Counted from the first letter of the stretch, positions 17,772-27,669 are shown. The stretch is 37,695 nucleotides of DNA from Acidobacteriota bacterium (GCA_024641545.1 JAHECW010000032.1:1-37695); one strand, 5' to 3'. The notes: generated by a model not told the origin, from the sequence alone. Numbers and translations are program-made.

Positions 17772-19784
17772 ATGGCGAAGCTGAGCTTTCTCTGGCACCT
17801 GCACCAACCGTCGTATCGCACTGCGGACGGGATATCGCACGCACCTTGGGCGGCCATCCACTCCGGCGGCGCCTACCGCACCCTCGTCTCCGCCATCATC
17901 GAAGCTGAGGGTCGCGGACAGGTCGTCAACATTGTCCCGACCCTCCTCGAACAGCTCATCGCCTATCGCGACGGTGCGGTCCAGGACCCCGTCATCGATG
18001 CCCTCGCGACCCCGGCCGGGGACCTCGCCGACGATCAGCGCGAGCTTCTGGTTTCCTGGTGCTTCCACGTCACGGCACGGCAACTGAAGCGATACCCGCG
18101 GTTGGCCGAGCTCGCCCGCCGCCGCGAGGTCTCCGAAGACCGACCACGTCCATCGTCGGCATTCGGCCCGGGCGACCTTCGCGACCTGCAGGTGCTCTTC
18201 GTGATCGCCCAGGCGGGTGAGCAGGCATGGCGGGACGAACGACTCAAGGGGCTGGTGTCGCGCGGGCGCGGATTTTCACCGATGGACCACGAGGCGGTGA
18301 TTTCCTGGCTCAAGGCTCAGCCGGGTGAACTCATCGAGCTCTGGCGCCGGCTGGCCCGCCTCCCCGGTGTCGAGATCTCGACCAGCCCGTACGCGCACCC
18401 CATCATGCCGTTGCTCGCCGACACGGGTATCGTCGTCGACAGCTGGGCGCCCCACCCGGCCCCGGAGGTCCCTCGCTTCAAGTATCCCGAGGACGCCGTC
18501 TGGCAACTCGAAGAGGGGCTGGCGTTGATGCGGTCCGCCGGACTCCCCGCCCGCGGATGCTGGCCGCCCGAGGGCTCGGTCTCCACCCAGGCGTTGGCGA
18601 TCTACGCCGATGCCGGTATCGAGTGGCTGGTCACCGACGAGGGCATCCTCGAAAAGAGTCTCGGCACGCCCCTCCGCACCGCAGATTCGGCGCGGCCCGA
18701 ACTCTACCGACCCTGGCGGCTCCAGGAGTCGGGCACGGTGCTCTTTTTCCGCGATCGCGCCCTGTCCGACGCCATCGGCTTTCGATACGGAAACTGGGAC
18801 GACGAGGCTCGCGCCGCCCGTTCGCTGGTCGACGACCTCACCAACCTCGGCCGGAAACTCCCCGAGGACGCCACCATCGTCCTCGCCCTCGACGGGGAAA
18901 ATGCCTGGCTCCACTATCCGGAGGGTGGAGGCCGCTTCCTCCGCGCGCTCATGGGAGCACTTTCGCAAACCGGCGACGGACTCCGACCGGACACGCTCAC
19001 GAGGATGGCTGCAACCTCGAAACCCGGAGTCCTGGACACCCTCCACCCTGGCTCGTGGATCAACGGGGTCTTCGCCACCTGGATCGGGCACCCGGAAAAA
19101 TCGGCGGCCTGGAAGCTGTTGGCGGACGTTCGCGGCGCCCTCGAACGCTCCGCCACGCCCCATCCGCCTTCGCTCCTGGCGGCCGAGGCTTCGGACTGGT
19201 TCTGGTGGCTCGGCGACGACAACCCCACCGAGCTCGCGCCGCTCTACGATACGATCTTTCGCCGCCACCTGGCGGATGCGTGCAGCCAGGCCGGCATCGA
19301 ACCGCCACGAGCGATCGACCAACCGCTCAAGACCGTCGTCAGACGAGTTCCGGTCCCGGTCGCGACCCGGTGGAACCCGCCCCATCTCGACGGCCGGATC
19401 ACGTCCTATTTCGAGTGGTGCCTCTCCACCCGGATCGAGACCAAAGGCGACCACCCGATCCGGAGACTCTCCTTCTGGGGCGGCAAAGACCGGCTCCACC
19501 TGCTCATCGAAGGCATCCGAGCCATGGACGAGGTCGTCGCCGGCTACGCGCTGAATATCCAATTCGAACCCGAGAGCGGTCCGCCCACGGCCGTCATCAT
19601 CGACGGCACCGGCTGTCACGGATGCGGCGCCGACTGCGCGCTCGGACGGGTGGTCGAGCTTTCGCTGCCATGGGACAGCCGCCGGCCCGCCCGCCTCGAG
19701 GTCCGCAGCGGCGAGCGAAGCGCGTTGGACGGAGCCGTTCTCCTCCTCGAGCCCACCTCCGTGGATGAAGCGCCCGATGAATGA
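17772..19784 (+). CDS. Glycoside hydrolase family 57 protein
   Basis: 670 aa; FLWHLHQPSY, GCWPPEGSVS (nucleophile region), FFRDRALSDAIGFRYGNWD, LDGENAWLHYPEGGGRFLRAL. Confidence 0.9.
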   Translation: MAKLSFLWHLHQPSYRTADGISHAPWAAIHSGGAYRTLVSAIIEAEGRGQVVNIVPTLLEQLIAYRDGAVQDPVIDALATPAGDLADDQRELLVSWCFHVTARQLKRYPRLAELARRREVSEDRPRPSSAFGPGDLRDLQVLFVIAQAGEQAWRDERLKGLVSRGRGFSPMDHEAVISWLKAQPGELIELWRRLARLPGVEISTSPYAHPIMPLLADTGIVVDSWAPHPAPEVPRFKYPEDAVWQLEEGLALMRSAGLPARGCWPPEGSVSTQALAIYADAGIEWLVTDEGILEKSLGTPLRTADSARPELYRPWRLQESGTVLFFRDRALSDAIGFRYGNWDDEARAARSLVDDLTNLGRKLPEDATIVLALDGENAWLHYPEGGGRFLRALMGALSQTGDGLRPDTLTRMAATSKPGVLDTLHPGSWINGVFATWIGHPEKSAAWKLLADVRGALERSATPHPPSLLAAEASDWFWWLGDDNPTELAPLYDTIFRRHLADACSQAGIEPPRAIDQPLKTVVRRVPVPVATRWNPPHLDGRITSYFEWCLSTRIETKGDHPIRRLSFWGGKDRLHLLIEGIRAMDEVVAGYALNIQFEPESGPPTAVIIDGTGCHGCGADCALGRVVELSLPWDSRRPARLEVRSGERSALDGAVLLLEPTSVDEAPDE

Positions 19785-19797
19785 CGAGGAGTGAGTC

Positions 19798-20874
19798 ATG
19801 TCCGAACTCCGCTACTGCCCGATCAAGAATCGCTGGGCCATCATCGCCCCCGAACGACGGCTCCGACCACTCGAGTTTCTGGTCCCCGAACAATCGGGAA
19901 TGCCTCCTTCTCCGGAGGTCGATCCTTTCGCCCCCGGGAACGAAGACCAGACCACGCCCGAGATCTTTTCGCTCCCGGCTCTCGACACCGCCACCGGCGC
20001 TCGCTGGCAGGTGAGGGTTTTTGCCAACAGGTTTCCCGCCCTCAGAGTCGAGGGCGAGGTGATCCGCGAGGGCGTCGGACTCAACGACTGCGTCAGCGGG
20101 GTCGGCGCCCACGAGGTGATCGTGGAGTGCCCCGAATCGGCCCGCGAGATGGCGGATTTCACCGTCGACGAGCTGCTCCAGGTTCTCAAAGCGTGGCGCG
20201 CGCGGATCGTCGATCTCCGGCGGGACACCCGGCTGCGCTATGTGCTGATCTTCAAGAACCAGGGAACCGAGGCCGGCGCCTCGGTGGCCCATGCCCACTC
20301 CCAGCTCATCGCCACCCCGATCATCCCCTCCGTCGTCGCCCAGGAACTCAAGTCGGCACGCGAGCATTTCACCAGCAAAGAACGCTGCCTTTTCTGCGAT
20401 CTCGTCCATCAGGAGCTCGAGCTCGGCGACCGGGTCGCCATCGAGACCGACACCTTTGTTGCACTGACTCCCTACGCATCCGCGCTTCCATTCGAAACCT
20501 GGATCCTGCCGCGGCGTCACGGTCATGATTTCGCGACCGCCGACGACACCGAACTCCGGGGCTTGGCGGTGATCCTCCGCGATCTCCTCCGGCGGATCCG
20601 GCTGCTGCTCGAGGATCCCCCGTACAATCTCGTGCTCCACACCGCGCCGAGCCCCCACCCCAGGCGGGGCCATCCGGACGACTGGTCGACCATCGAGCAC
20701 GACTTTCATTGGCACCTGGAGATGGTCCCGCGGATCAGTCGGCGGGCCGGGTTCGAATGGGGCTCCGGCTACACCATCAACCCGACCGCCCCGGAGGAGG
20801 CCGCCCGCCATCTGCAGGAAGCCGATCCGGACGGGATGGCCGGTACGACCCAGCGCCGGCGCTCAACCGATTGA
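19798..20874 (+). CDS. GalT-like nucleotidylyltransferase (HIT superfamily)
   Basis: 358 aa; ELRYCPIKNRWAIIAPER, NRFPALRVEGE, GASVAHAHSQLIATPIIP, CLFCDLV, FHWHLEMVPRISRRAGFEWGSGYTINPTAPEEAA. Confidence 0.85.
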   Translation: MSELRYCPIKNRWAIIAPERRLRPLEFLVPEQSGMPPSPEVDPFAPGNEDQTTPEIFSLPALDTATGARWQVRVFANRFPALRVEGEVIREGVGLNDCVSGVGAHEVIVECPESAREMADFTVDELLQVLKAWRARIVDLRRDTRLRYVLIFKNQGTEAGASVAHAHSQLIATPIIPSVVAQELKSAREHFTSKERCLFCDLVHQELELGDRVAIETDTFVALTPYASALPFETWILPRRHGHDFATADDTELRGLAVILRDLLRRIRLLLEDPPYNLVLHTAPSPHPRRGHPDDWSTIEHDFHWHLEMVPRISRRAGFEWGSGYTINPTAPEEAARHLQEADPDGMAGTTQRRRSTD

Positions 20875-20925
20875 CGGGTTGCGTCGGCGCATCGTTTCCT
20901 GGCCACGCTCGAGTCTCGTTTCAGC

Positions 20926-21582
20926 TCATTCGTCCGCGATCTTCTTGAGCAGCGCCCGGACCGGCGCCGCATCGATCCCGCGCAGCGGCATGGGAAGGGC
21001 CACCAGCGTGTAGCAGCCGGCCTCGACACCTTCGAGGTTCAGACCTTCAATCCAGGTCATCCCACGCCGAGCCAAGACCTGGTGAGCCTCGAGGTCGGTT
21101 GACGAAAAGGAATCCACCGACGGGGTGTCGATGCCCAGGGTGGAGACCCCGTGATCGGCGAGCCAGTTCACCAGTTCGGCGGAGGTCGCCGAAAAACCGT
21201 CGACGATCGGCGAGCCGACCGGCTGGCTGTCCGTCCGGAGGAGGATCCTGGGATGCCGCGGGACCCAACCCAACGGGAGATCCCGGCAGCCCGCCGCGCC
21301 GCATCCGGCGGGCAACCGCACGACCTCTGCCGGCCCGAGGAGCCGCCCGAGGGGAATCTCATGGACCGCGGTTCCGGTCGGGCAGAGATGGAGGGGAGCA
21401 TCGACATGGGTGCCCACGTGGCAGGTCGTGGCGATGGCCGAGATCATGAGATCGCCGATCTTCCGCTGCTGCAACTCGAAGCTTCGATCCCCCGGCCAGA
21501 CCGGAGTTCCTGGGCCGAGCGGGCGGCTGATGTCGATCCAGCCGTCACCGAAGCTCGCGCGGTCAGGACTCCTCGGGATCAT
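20926..21582 (-). CDS. Cyclase family protein (kynurenine formamidase-like)
   Basis: 218 aa; WIDISRPLGPGTPVWPGD, TCHVGTHVDAPLHL (HxGTHxDAPxH), LGIDTPSVDSFSSTDLEAHQVLARRG. Confidence 0.9.
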   Translation of the reverse strand: MIPRSPDRASFGDGWIDISRPLGPGTPVWPGDRSFELQQRKIGDLMISAIATTCHVGTHVDAPLHLCPTGTAVHEIPLGRLLGPAEVVRLPAGCGAAGCRDLPLGWVPRHPRILLRTDSQPVGSPIVDGFSATSAELVNWLADHGVSTLGIDTPSVDSFSSTDLEAHQVLARRGMTWIEGLNLEGVEAGCYTLVALPMPLRGIDAAPVRALLKKIADE

Positions 21583-21994
21583 CTTCGAAGGCCTGGACGG
21601 TGTCGATATGTTGCCGGACCAGCTTCACCAACTCGCGCTGGTCGGCGATCGGCTTTGCGACATAGTCGTTGGCGCCGGACGAAAACAACAGACGTTCCCG
21701 ATCGCCCTTCATCGCATGCGCCGTGAGCAGGATCACGGGCAGCCCGACGCCACCGGCGAGCGATCGGATCCGGCGCGTCAACTCGACCCCGTCGACCTTG
21801 TCACCGCCCACCCGCGTGTTCTTCAGGGAGACATCCATCAACGCGGCGCTGATGGGCCGTGATGTCACGATCTCGAGAATCTCGTCGCCGTCGTCGCTTC
21901 GGATCACGTCGAAACCGCCCAGGCGGGTGAGAATCGTCTCCACCAGCAGGGCGTTGGCAGGGTCATCCTCGACCACGAGCACCGTGTCCGCCAT
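21563..21994 (-). CDS. Stand-alone response regulator receiver domain
   Basis: 143 aa; VLVVEDDPANALLVE, AALMDVSL, LPVILLTAHAMKGDRERLLFSSGANDYVAKPI. Confidence 0.93.
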   Translation of the reverse strand: MADTVLVVEDDPANALLVETILTRLGGFDVIRSDDGDEILEIVTSRPISAALMDVSLKNTRVGGDKVDGVELTRRIRSLAGGVGLPVILLTAHAMKGDRERLLFSSGANDYVAKPIADQRELVKLVRQHIDTVQAFEDDPEES

Positions 21995-22031
21995 TTCTCA
22001 GCCCTCCGAGCACCTCTAAAGGTACCACGCG

Positions 22032-23678
22032 TCAGCGATCGACAAACCCGTCGATGTCGTCACAGTTCACGATATCGGCCGGGGTGGCGCCTGCCCTTCG
22101 GGCCACGGCGGCGCCCCAGCGAACGTGATCCAGACCCTCGACGGAGTGAGCGTCCGGGTTGATGACGAGCTTGACCCCCCTGTCCAACGCCCGCCTCGCC
22201 CACCACCAATCGAGATCGAGTCGATAGGGGCTGGCGTTGATCTCCACCGCAACTCCGTTTTCGGCACAGCCATCGAGCACCCGCTCGAGATCCACCGCAT
22301 ATCCCGGCCGCGCCAGAAGAAGCCGTCCCGTCGGGTGGCCGAGAACCCGACACGCCGGATGGCGCACCGCCGCCAGGATGCGATCGGTCTGGGCATCTTC
22401 GGTCAAGCGGAACGACGAGTGGACCGAAGCCACCACATAGTCGAGACCCGACTCGCATCCGTCCGGGATGTCGAGCCGACCGTCGGCCAGGATGTCCGCC
22501 TCCAACCCCTTGACGATCCTCACCCCCGGGTTCGCCGCGTTCCAGGCGTCGGCTCTCGCCCACTGTTCGCGCAACCTGGCCCCGTCGACGCCATTGGCAT
22601 AAAACGCCGCCGGCGAGTGATCGGCGACGCCGAAGAACGACCATCCCCGGTCCCCAGCCGCCCGAGCCATCTCCTCCAACGAAGCGGCGCCGTCCGAATC
22701 GGTGGTGTGATTGTGCAGGACCCCCCGAAGATCGGCGAGCTCGAGGAGCTCGGGCATGACGCCGCGGTCCGCCGCATCCAACCATCGCGTTTCCTCCCTC
22801 AGCTCGGGCGGAATCCAGTCGAGATCGAGCCCCGCGAAAACGGCCGCCTCATCTTCGCCGGCGAGGACCGCTCCTCCCCGAGCCGACAGCGCCTCGGTAA
22901 ACGCATCGCTCCCGGTGGCCCGAATCAACGCCGCTCCCGCAGCGCCCGGCGTCGAGAACCACAGCCGCACCGGAAGGCCGCCGGGGGACCGGCACAGCCA
23001 AACGTCGTCCTCGACCTTCTCGGCCTCGCCCAGTGATGCGGCCACCCGACCGGCCTCGCCGACCGCACCCACCATCACGACGAACGCGAGTTCTCCGATG
23101 GTCTCGCAGCAGCGCCGGACCTCGCCGGCAATCGTGACGGCGAGCACCCCGGACAACCCGGCGAGATCCTCACGGGTGGTCTCCGCCGCCATCCAACCCT
23201 CGTCCAGAAGCCGTCGTTGACCGGCGCGAGTACGGAAGATCACCGCATCGAGCACCGCGGCCTGGCTCGCGGGCCCAAAGCCCTTGAGATCGACGAGCCG
23301 GTTCTCCCGGCACGCGTATTCGAGTTCGCCCAGAGTCTCCACCCCGAGGTCCCGCCACAGCGTTCGCACCTTCTTCGGCCCGAGACCGCGCAGTTCCATG
23401 ATCTCGCGAACTCCAGCCGGAACCCGCTCCTCGGCTTCAACCAGAGCCCGCGGCCGCCGGCCGGCCGCGAGGTCCTCGAGGACAGCCGCCGTGCCCTTTC
23501 CGACACCCTTGAGATCGAGGATCCTTCCTGAGTTGAAAATCTCGTCGAGGTCGCCGCCGGCCGTTTCCACAGCCCGAGAAGCGCCCTCGAACGCCCGGAC
23601 GCGGTGTGGATTCTCGCCCGCGACTTCAAGCAGGCGACCGATCTCCCTGAGTGTTCTGGCGGCGGATTTCTGATCCAT
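22032..23678 (-). CDS. polX: DNA polymerase X family protein with C-terminal PHP domain (polymerase site degenerate)
   Basis: 548 aa from MDQKSAARTLREIGRLLEVAGENPHRVRAFEGAS; HhH motifs, PHP motifs LHNHTTDSDG, GVADHS, GLEADIL, VASVHSSF, GHPTGRLL, EINASPYRLDL, INPDAHS. Confidence 0.92.
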   Translation of the reverse strand: MDQKSAARTLREIGRLLEVAGENPHRVRAFEGASRAVETAGGDLDEIFNSGRILDLKGVGKGTAAVLEDLAAGRRPRALVEAEERVPAGVREIMELRGLGPKKVRTLWRDLGVETLGELEYACRENRLVDLKGFGPASQAAVLDAVIFRTRAGQRRLLDEGWMAAETTREDLAGLSGVLAVTIAGEVRRCCETIGELAFVVMVGAVGEAGRVAASLGEAEKVEDDVWLCRSPGGLPVRLWFSTPGAAGAALIRATGSDAFTEALSARGGAVLAGEDEAAVFAGLDLDWIPPELREETRWLDAADRGVMPELLELADLRGVLHNHTTDSDGAASLEEMARAAGDRGWSFFGVADHSPAAFYANGVDGARLREQWARADAWNAANPGVRIVKGLEADILADGRLDIPDGCESGLDYVVASVHSSFRLTEDAQTDRILAAVRHPACRVLGHPTGRLLLARPGYAVDLERVLDGCAENGVAVEINASPYRLDLDWWWARRALDRGVKLVINPDAHSVEGLDHVRWGAAVARRAGATPADIVNCDDIDGFVDR

Positions 23679-23758
23679 GTCGGATCCCTCCCGAGAGCTG
23701 CGCGAAGGCAAAAAGCGGGCGCTCATCTCTCTCGTCATGATATATTTCTCTCGATTCG

Positions 23759-25501
23759 ATGGGCCTTATTAAACGCTTCAAATCCAGTCTGACCTATCCC
23801 ATCGCGGCGACGTTGGTGTTGGTGACGGTCCTACCGGTTACGCTTTCCGGGTGGCTGCTCGCATCCTACAACCGCGAGCACCTGACCACGGTTGAAAAGC
23901 TCTACCTCAATCGTCAGGCGGTCTCGCTGGCCACGGAGGTCGATCACTTCTTCTCGAGCCGCAGGACCTATCTGGAGAGCACGGCGCGCGCGCTGGCGGT
24001 TTCCAGCCCCGATGATGTCGCCTCGTTCGAGTCGTTTCTCGAACAGATGGCGCGCGAGGCCGGTCCATCTTTCGCCTACCTCCAGATTCTCAACCGTGAT
24101 GGCGAAGGAAGCTATGTCTACGACCCCCAGCTTCAACCCCGGGACGTCGAAGTCCTCTCGGATCTGGTCCGATCCGCGCAGGAGGGAGCGCTCACCGGCG
24201 ACCCTTCCCCCGCCTACAGCTTCGAGGTGCCCGCCGACCGATCGCCCTGGGCGATCCTGGTCTTTCCGCTCCAGACGCGCGACGGCGACGCCTGGGGAAG
24301 CCTCGCAGGTGTTCTCGACTTCGCCGACCTCGAAGCCCGGTTTTCAGAAAACACCTTCAGCGGTTTCTACGTCAGCGTCATCGACGGCGGCGGAAAGGTG
24401 ATCCTGAGTTCAGCGCCGGCGCTCCGCGGCGCCTCCCTCGCCGAATCGCCGCTCATTCGAGATTTTCTGACCCGCCCCCTCGCCCTGACCTCCACCTACA
24501 CCAACCCGATGAATCCCGATGCCGGCGAGGTTCTCGGATCCGCTGCACCGGTCTCGTCCCTCGGCTGGGGGGTGCTCCTCGAGAGGTCGACATCGCTCGC
24601 CTTCGCGCCGGTGCGAGTGATGCAGCAGCGGACCCTCATGGTGAGCGCCATCGCCGGGCTGGTGGCCCTTGGTCTCGGGTTTGTTCTCAGCCGCCACCTG
24701 ATTCGCCCGATTCAGGAGCTCGCCCACATCTCGAGCGAGATTTCAGAGGGAAAGCTCAGCGTTCGCTCCGAGGTCCACGGCAACGACGAGATCGCTCTGC
24801 TCGGGAGCAACTTCAACCAGATGGCGGAGAACATCGAGACGCTGGTCAGGAAACTCAAGCACGCCCTGCGCCAGAACCAGGAGTTGTTTCTCGAGACGAT
24901 TCGCACTCTGGCCGCCGCCATCGACGCCAAGGACCCATACACCAAAGGCCACTCGGAACGGGTCAGCTCCTACGCGATGGCGATCGCCCGGCATCTCGGG
25001 CTCGGCTTCGACGATGTCTTTCACATCCGCATCGCCTCCATCCTGCATGACGTGGGAAAACTGGGCATCAAGGACGGGATCCTCAACAAGCCCGGCGGCC
25101 TGACCGATGAAGAGTACGAGATCATGCGCCGCCACCCGGATATCGGGGCACAGATCATGACCCCGATCAGCAAGCTCAAGACCATCATCCCCGGTATCCG
25201 AAATCACCACGAGACCTGGGACGGCAAGGGTTACCCGGACAGGCTCGCCGGGGAGCAGATCCCGATGGTCGCGAGGATCATCGGCGTCGCCGACACGTTT
25301 GACGCCATGACCACGAATCGGCCCTACCAGAAGGCCATGTCGCTCACCTACGTGGCCGAAAAGATGAGGTCCATGGCCGGCACCCGGTTCGATCCCGTGG
25401 TCGTGGACGCATTCACCGCCGCGGTCGCCGCGGGCGACATCATGCCCCCGGAGGCTTCGCCTCACGCGGAAGAGACCGGGAAGACCCAGGAGGCCTCATG
25501 A
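23759..25501 (+). CDS. Membrane sensor with extracytoplasmic region, HAMP and HD-GYP domain (c-di-GMP phosphodiesterase-like)
   Basis: 580 aa; N-terminal TM, HLIRPIQELAHISSEISEGKL (HAMP), ILHDVGKLGIKDGILNKPGGLTDEEYEIMRRHPDIGA, NHHETWDGKGYPDRLAGEQIPMVARIIGVADTFDAMTTNRPYQKAMS. Confidence 0.95.
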   Translation: MGLIKRFKSSLTYPIAATLVLVTVLPVTLSGWLLASYNREHLTTVEKLYLNRQAVSLATEVDHFFSSRRTYLESTARALAVSSPDDVASFESFLEQMAREAGPSFAYLQILNRDGEGSYVYDPQLQPRDVEVLSDLVRSAQEGALTGDPSPAYSFEVPADRSPWAILVFPLQTRDGDAWGSLAGVLDFADLEARFSENTFSGFYVSVIDGGGKVILSSAPALRGASLAESPLIRDFLTRPLALTSTYTNPMNPDAGEVLGSAAPVSSLGWGVLLERSTSLAFAPVRVMQQRTLMVSAIAGLVALGLGFVLSRHLIRPIQELAHISSEISEGKLSVRSEVHGNDEIALLGSNFNQMAENIETLVRKLKHALRQNQELFLETIRTLAAAIDAKDPYTKGHSERVSSYAMAIARHLGLGFDDVFHIRIASILHDVGKLGIKDGILNKPGGLTDEEYEIMRRHPDIGAQIMTPISKLKTIIPGIRNHHETWDGKGYPDRLAGEQIPMVARIIGVADTFDAMTTNRPYQKAMSLTYVAEKMRSMAGTRFDPVVVDAFTAAVAAGDIMPPEASPHAEETGKTQEAS

Positions 25502-26292
25502 AACGCCGGATGATCGCCGCTGTTTGTTTTCTCGTCGTCGCGCTGATGGCGGCCGGCACGACCGTCGGTCTCGCATCGCCCTCGCCCGAACCGAAGAAGA
25601 ACAAGAAACAGACAAAGACCGATCCCCTGCTCGCCCAGTCCCTCATCCGCCAGGCCTATGTCTTCATGCAGCAGCAGAGGTACGACGAAGCGATCGAGCG
25701 TTTTCACGAAGCCGAAGCGGCAAACCCCGGCAACGCAACGATCTACAACATGATGGGGCTGTGCTATCTGAGCACCAACCGGACCGACAAGGCCCTCGAG
25801 AACTTCGACACCGCCCTCCGCATGATCCCCGGTTTCACCGACGCGAGAAACAACCGCGGAACCGCCTATCTCGCCCTCGAGCAGTACCGTCTTGCCGAAG
25901 TCGACTTCATCGCCGTCCTTTCGGACTCCACCTATCCGCACCGGTGGAAGGTCTTCTACAACCTCGGGCTGACCTACCTGGGTCGTGGCCAGATCGGCGC
26001 CGCCGAAGAGAACTTCACGAAGGCGATCACCTCGACGACTCCGGTCTTCGAGGCCTATCTCCGCCTCGCCGAGATCGCGGTATCGCAGGGACGCACCGAC
26101 TCCGCCCTCGGTCTCCTCGAGGAGGCGCATTTCAAATTCCCCGAGCGGCTTGACGGGAGCCTCGCCTACGGCCGTCTGCTGGTCGATCTGGGTCGCATGG
26201 ACGAGGCGCGGCCATACCTTCAGGACGTCGTCGCGTCCGATCCCGAGTCGCAGCTCGCAGTTGAGGCGAGGGCCCTTCTCGGTCGGCCCTGA
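25498..26292 (+). CDS. TPR-repeat secreted/periplasmic protein
   Basis: 264 aa; N-terminal signal, repeats such as QAYVFMQQQRYDEAIERFHEAEAANPGNATIYNMMGLCYLSTNRTDKALENFDTALRMIPGF; ATGA overlap with upstream gene. Confidence 0.88.
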   Translation: MKRRMIAAVCFLVVALMAAGTTVGLASPSPEPKKNKKQTKTDPLLAQSLIRQAYVFMQQQRYDEAIERFHEAEAANPGNATIYNMMGLCYLSTNRTDKALENFDTALRMIPGFTDARNNRGTAYLALEQYRLAEVDFIAVLSDSTYPHRWKVFYNLGLTYLGRGQIGAAEENFTKAITSTTPVFEAYLRLAEIAVSQGRTDSALGLLEEAHFKFPERLDGSLAYGRLLVDLGRMDEARPYLQDVVASDPESQLAVEARALLGRP

Positions 26293-26654
26293 TGCCCTTC
26301 AATATCCTGCTCACCAACCTGATGGTGGATGTCCCGGAGGCGGTCGGTGCGATCTTCCTCGACGAGGAAGGGGAGACCGTCGATTTCGTGACCCGCCACG
26401 GTGAACCGTTCGACCTCAAGGTCGAGGGGGCGGTCCAGGGGCTCTTCACCCGTCAGCTGGGATCGACCGTCGCCGGCGCCGGCATCGGCAGTCTCCAGTA
26501 TTTCGTGATCGAGGGAACCGAACTCGCCACGTTGACGCACGTCCTTCCCGATGGCTACTATATGGTGCTCGTCGTGCGCAAGCCCGTCGCGCGAGCGCGG
26601 GCGCAGCACCATCTCAGAGGGACCGCCAAATTGATTGCCCGCGAGTTCGAGTAG
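26292..26654 (+). CDS. Roadblock/LC7-like domain protein
   Basis: 120 aa; MPFNILLTNLMVDVPEAVGAIFLDEEGETVDFV...DGYYMVLVVRKPVARARAQHHLRGTAKLIAREFE fits the Roadblock alpha/beta pattern; overlaps stop of TPR gene. Confidence 0.65.
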   Translation: MPFNILLTNLMVDVPEAVGAIFLDEEGETVDFVTRHGEPFDLKVEGAVQGLFTRQLGSTVAGAGIGSLQYFVIEGTELATLTHVLPDGYYMVLVVRKPVARARAQHHLRGTAKLIAREFE

Positions 26655-26742
26655 CCGGCGGCAATTAGATCCACGAGTCAAACGACGCGGCGAAAACAGA
26701 CGAGCCGCCGGCGATGGCGGTCGGCAGGACACTGGAGACACG

Positions 26743-27669
26743 ATGGCTGGAACATTCCTGAAAAAGCTCAAACGCGGCCTCTTCATGACCCACACCGAGT
26801 TCATCGAGAAGGTGGGAGAGACCTTCCAGCGCTCAGGACCGGTGGCCCCCGAACACATCGATCGCCTGGAAGAAGCGCTCATCGCCGCCGATGCGGGTGT
26901 CGCCCTCTCGGTTCGCCTCGCCGATGAGATTCGCGGCGAGGTCCGGGCAAAACGGATCACCACCGCTGAAGATCTCCGTCCCGCCGTCAGACGCCGTCTT
27001 CTCGAGCTTCTCAGCGATGCCGACACCGGACGCCGGACGAGCGGGACCCGCCCGAAGATCACCCTCGTCGTCGGGGTCAACGGCACCGGCAAGACCACAA
27101 CGGTCGCCAAGCTCGCCCACCGGCGCATCGAGGCGGGGTCGTCGGTGGTTCTTGCCGCCGCCGACACCTTCCGCGCCGCCGCGGTGGAACAGCTCAAGGT
27201 CTGGGCGGAGCGGGTCGGTGCGCCGGTCGTCCACCAGCAGGAAGGCGCCGACCCTGCGGCCGTGGTCTACGACGCCATCGCCGCCGCCAAATCCCGCAAC
27301 ATCGACGAGGTTCTGATCGATACCGCCGGTCGACTCCACACCCGCGCCAACCTGATGAAAGAGCTCGAAAAGGTCAAGGGGATCGCCGCCCGCGAGGTCG
27401 ACGGCGCGCCGCACGAGGTTCTCCTCGTCCTCGACGCCACAACGGGGTCCAACGGCATCGAACAGGCGCAGCAGTTCGGCGCCACCGCGGGTGTCGACGG
27501 CGTGGTGCTGACCAAACTCGACGGCACCGCCAAGGGAGGGGTGGTCCTCGCCATCGCCGGAAACCTGAAGTTGCCCGTCCGCTGGATCGGCGTCGGCGAG
27601 GGCATCGACGATCTTCTCCCATTCGATGCCGAGGATTTCGTCGACTCCCTCCTCGATCTCAAGGCCTGA
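26743..27669 (+). CDS. ftsY: Signal recognition particle receptor FtsY
   Basis: 308 aa from MAGTFLKKLKRGLF; SRP GTPase motifs VGVNGTGKTTTVAKLA, DTFRAAAVEQL, IDTAGRLHTRANLMKEL, TKLDGTAKGG, IGVGEGIDDLLPFDAEDFVDSLL. Confidence 0.96.
   Translation: MAGTFLKKLKRGLFMTHTEFIEKVGETFQRSGPVAPEHIDRLEEALIAADAGVALSVRLADEIRGEVRAKRITTAEDLRPAVRRRLLELLSDADTGRRTSGTRPKITLVVGVNGTGKTTTVAKLAHRRIEAGSSVVLAAADTFRAAAVEQLKVWAERVGAPVVHQQEGADPAAVVYDAIAAAKSRNIDEVLIDTAGRLHTRANLMKELEKVKGIAAREVDGAPHEVLLVLDATTGSNGIEQAQQFGATAGVDGVVLTKLDGTAKGGVVLAIAGNLKLPVRWIGVGEGIDDLLPFDAEDFVDSLLDLKA

Noticed and set aside
18276-19799. 507-aa minus-strand ORF antisense to GH57
   Set aside because: GH57 motifs on the plus strand are unambiguous; antisense translation has no recognisable fold.
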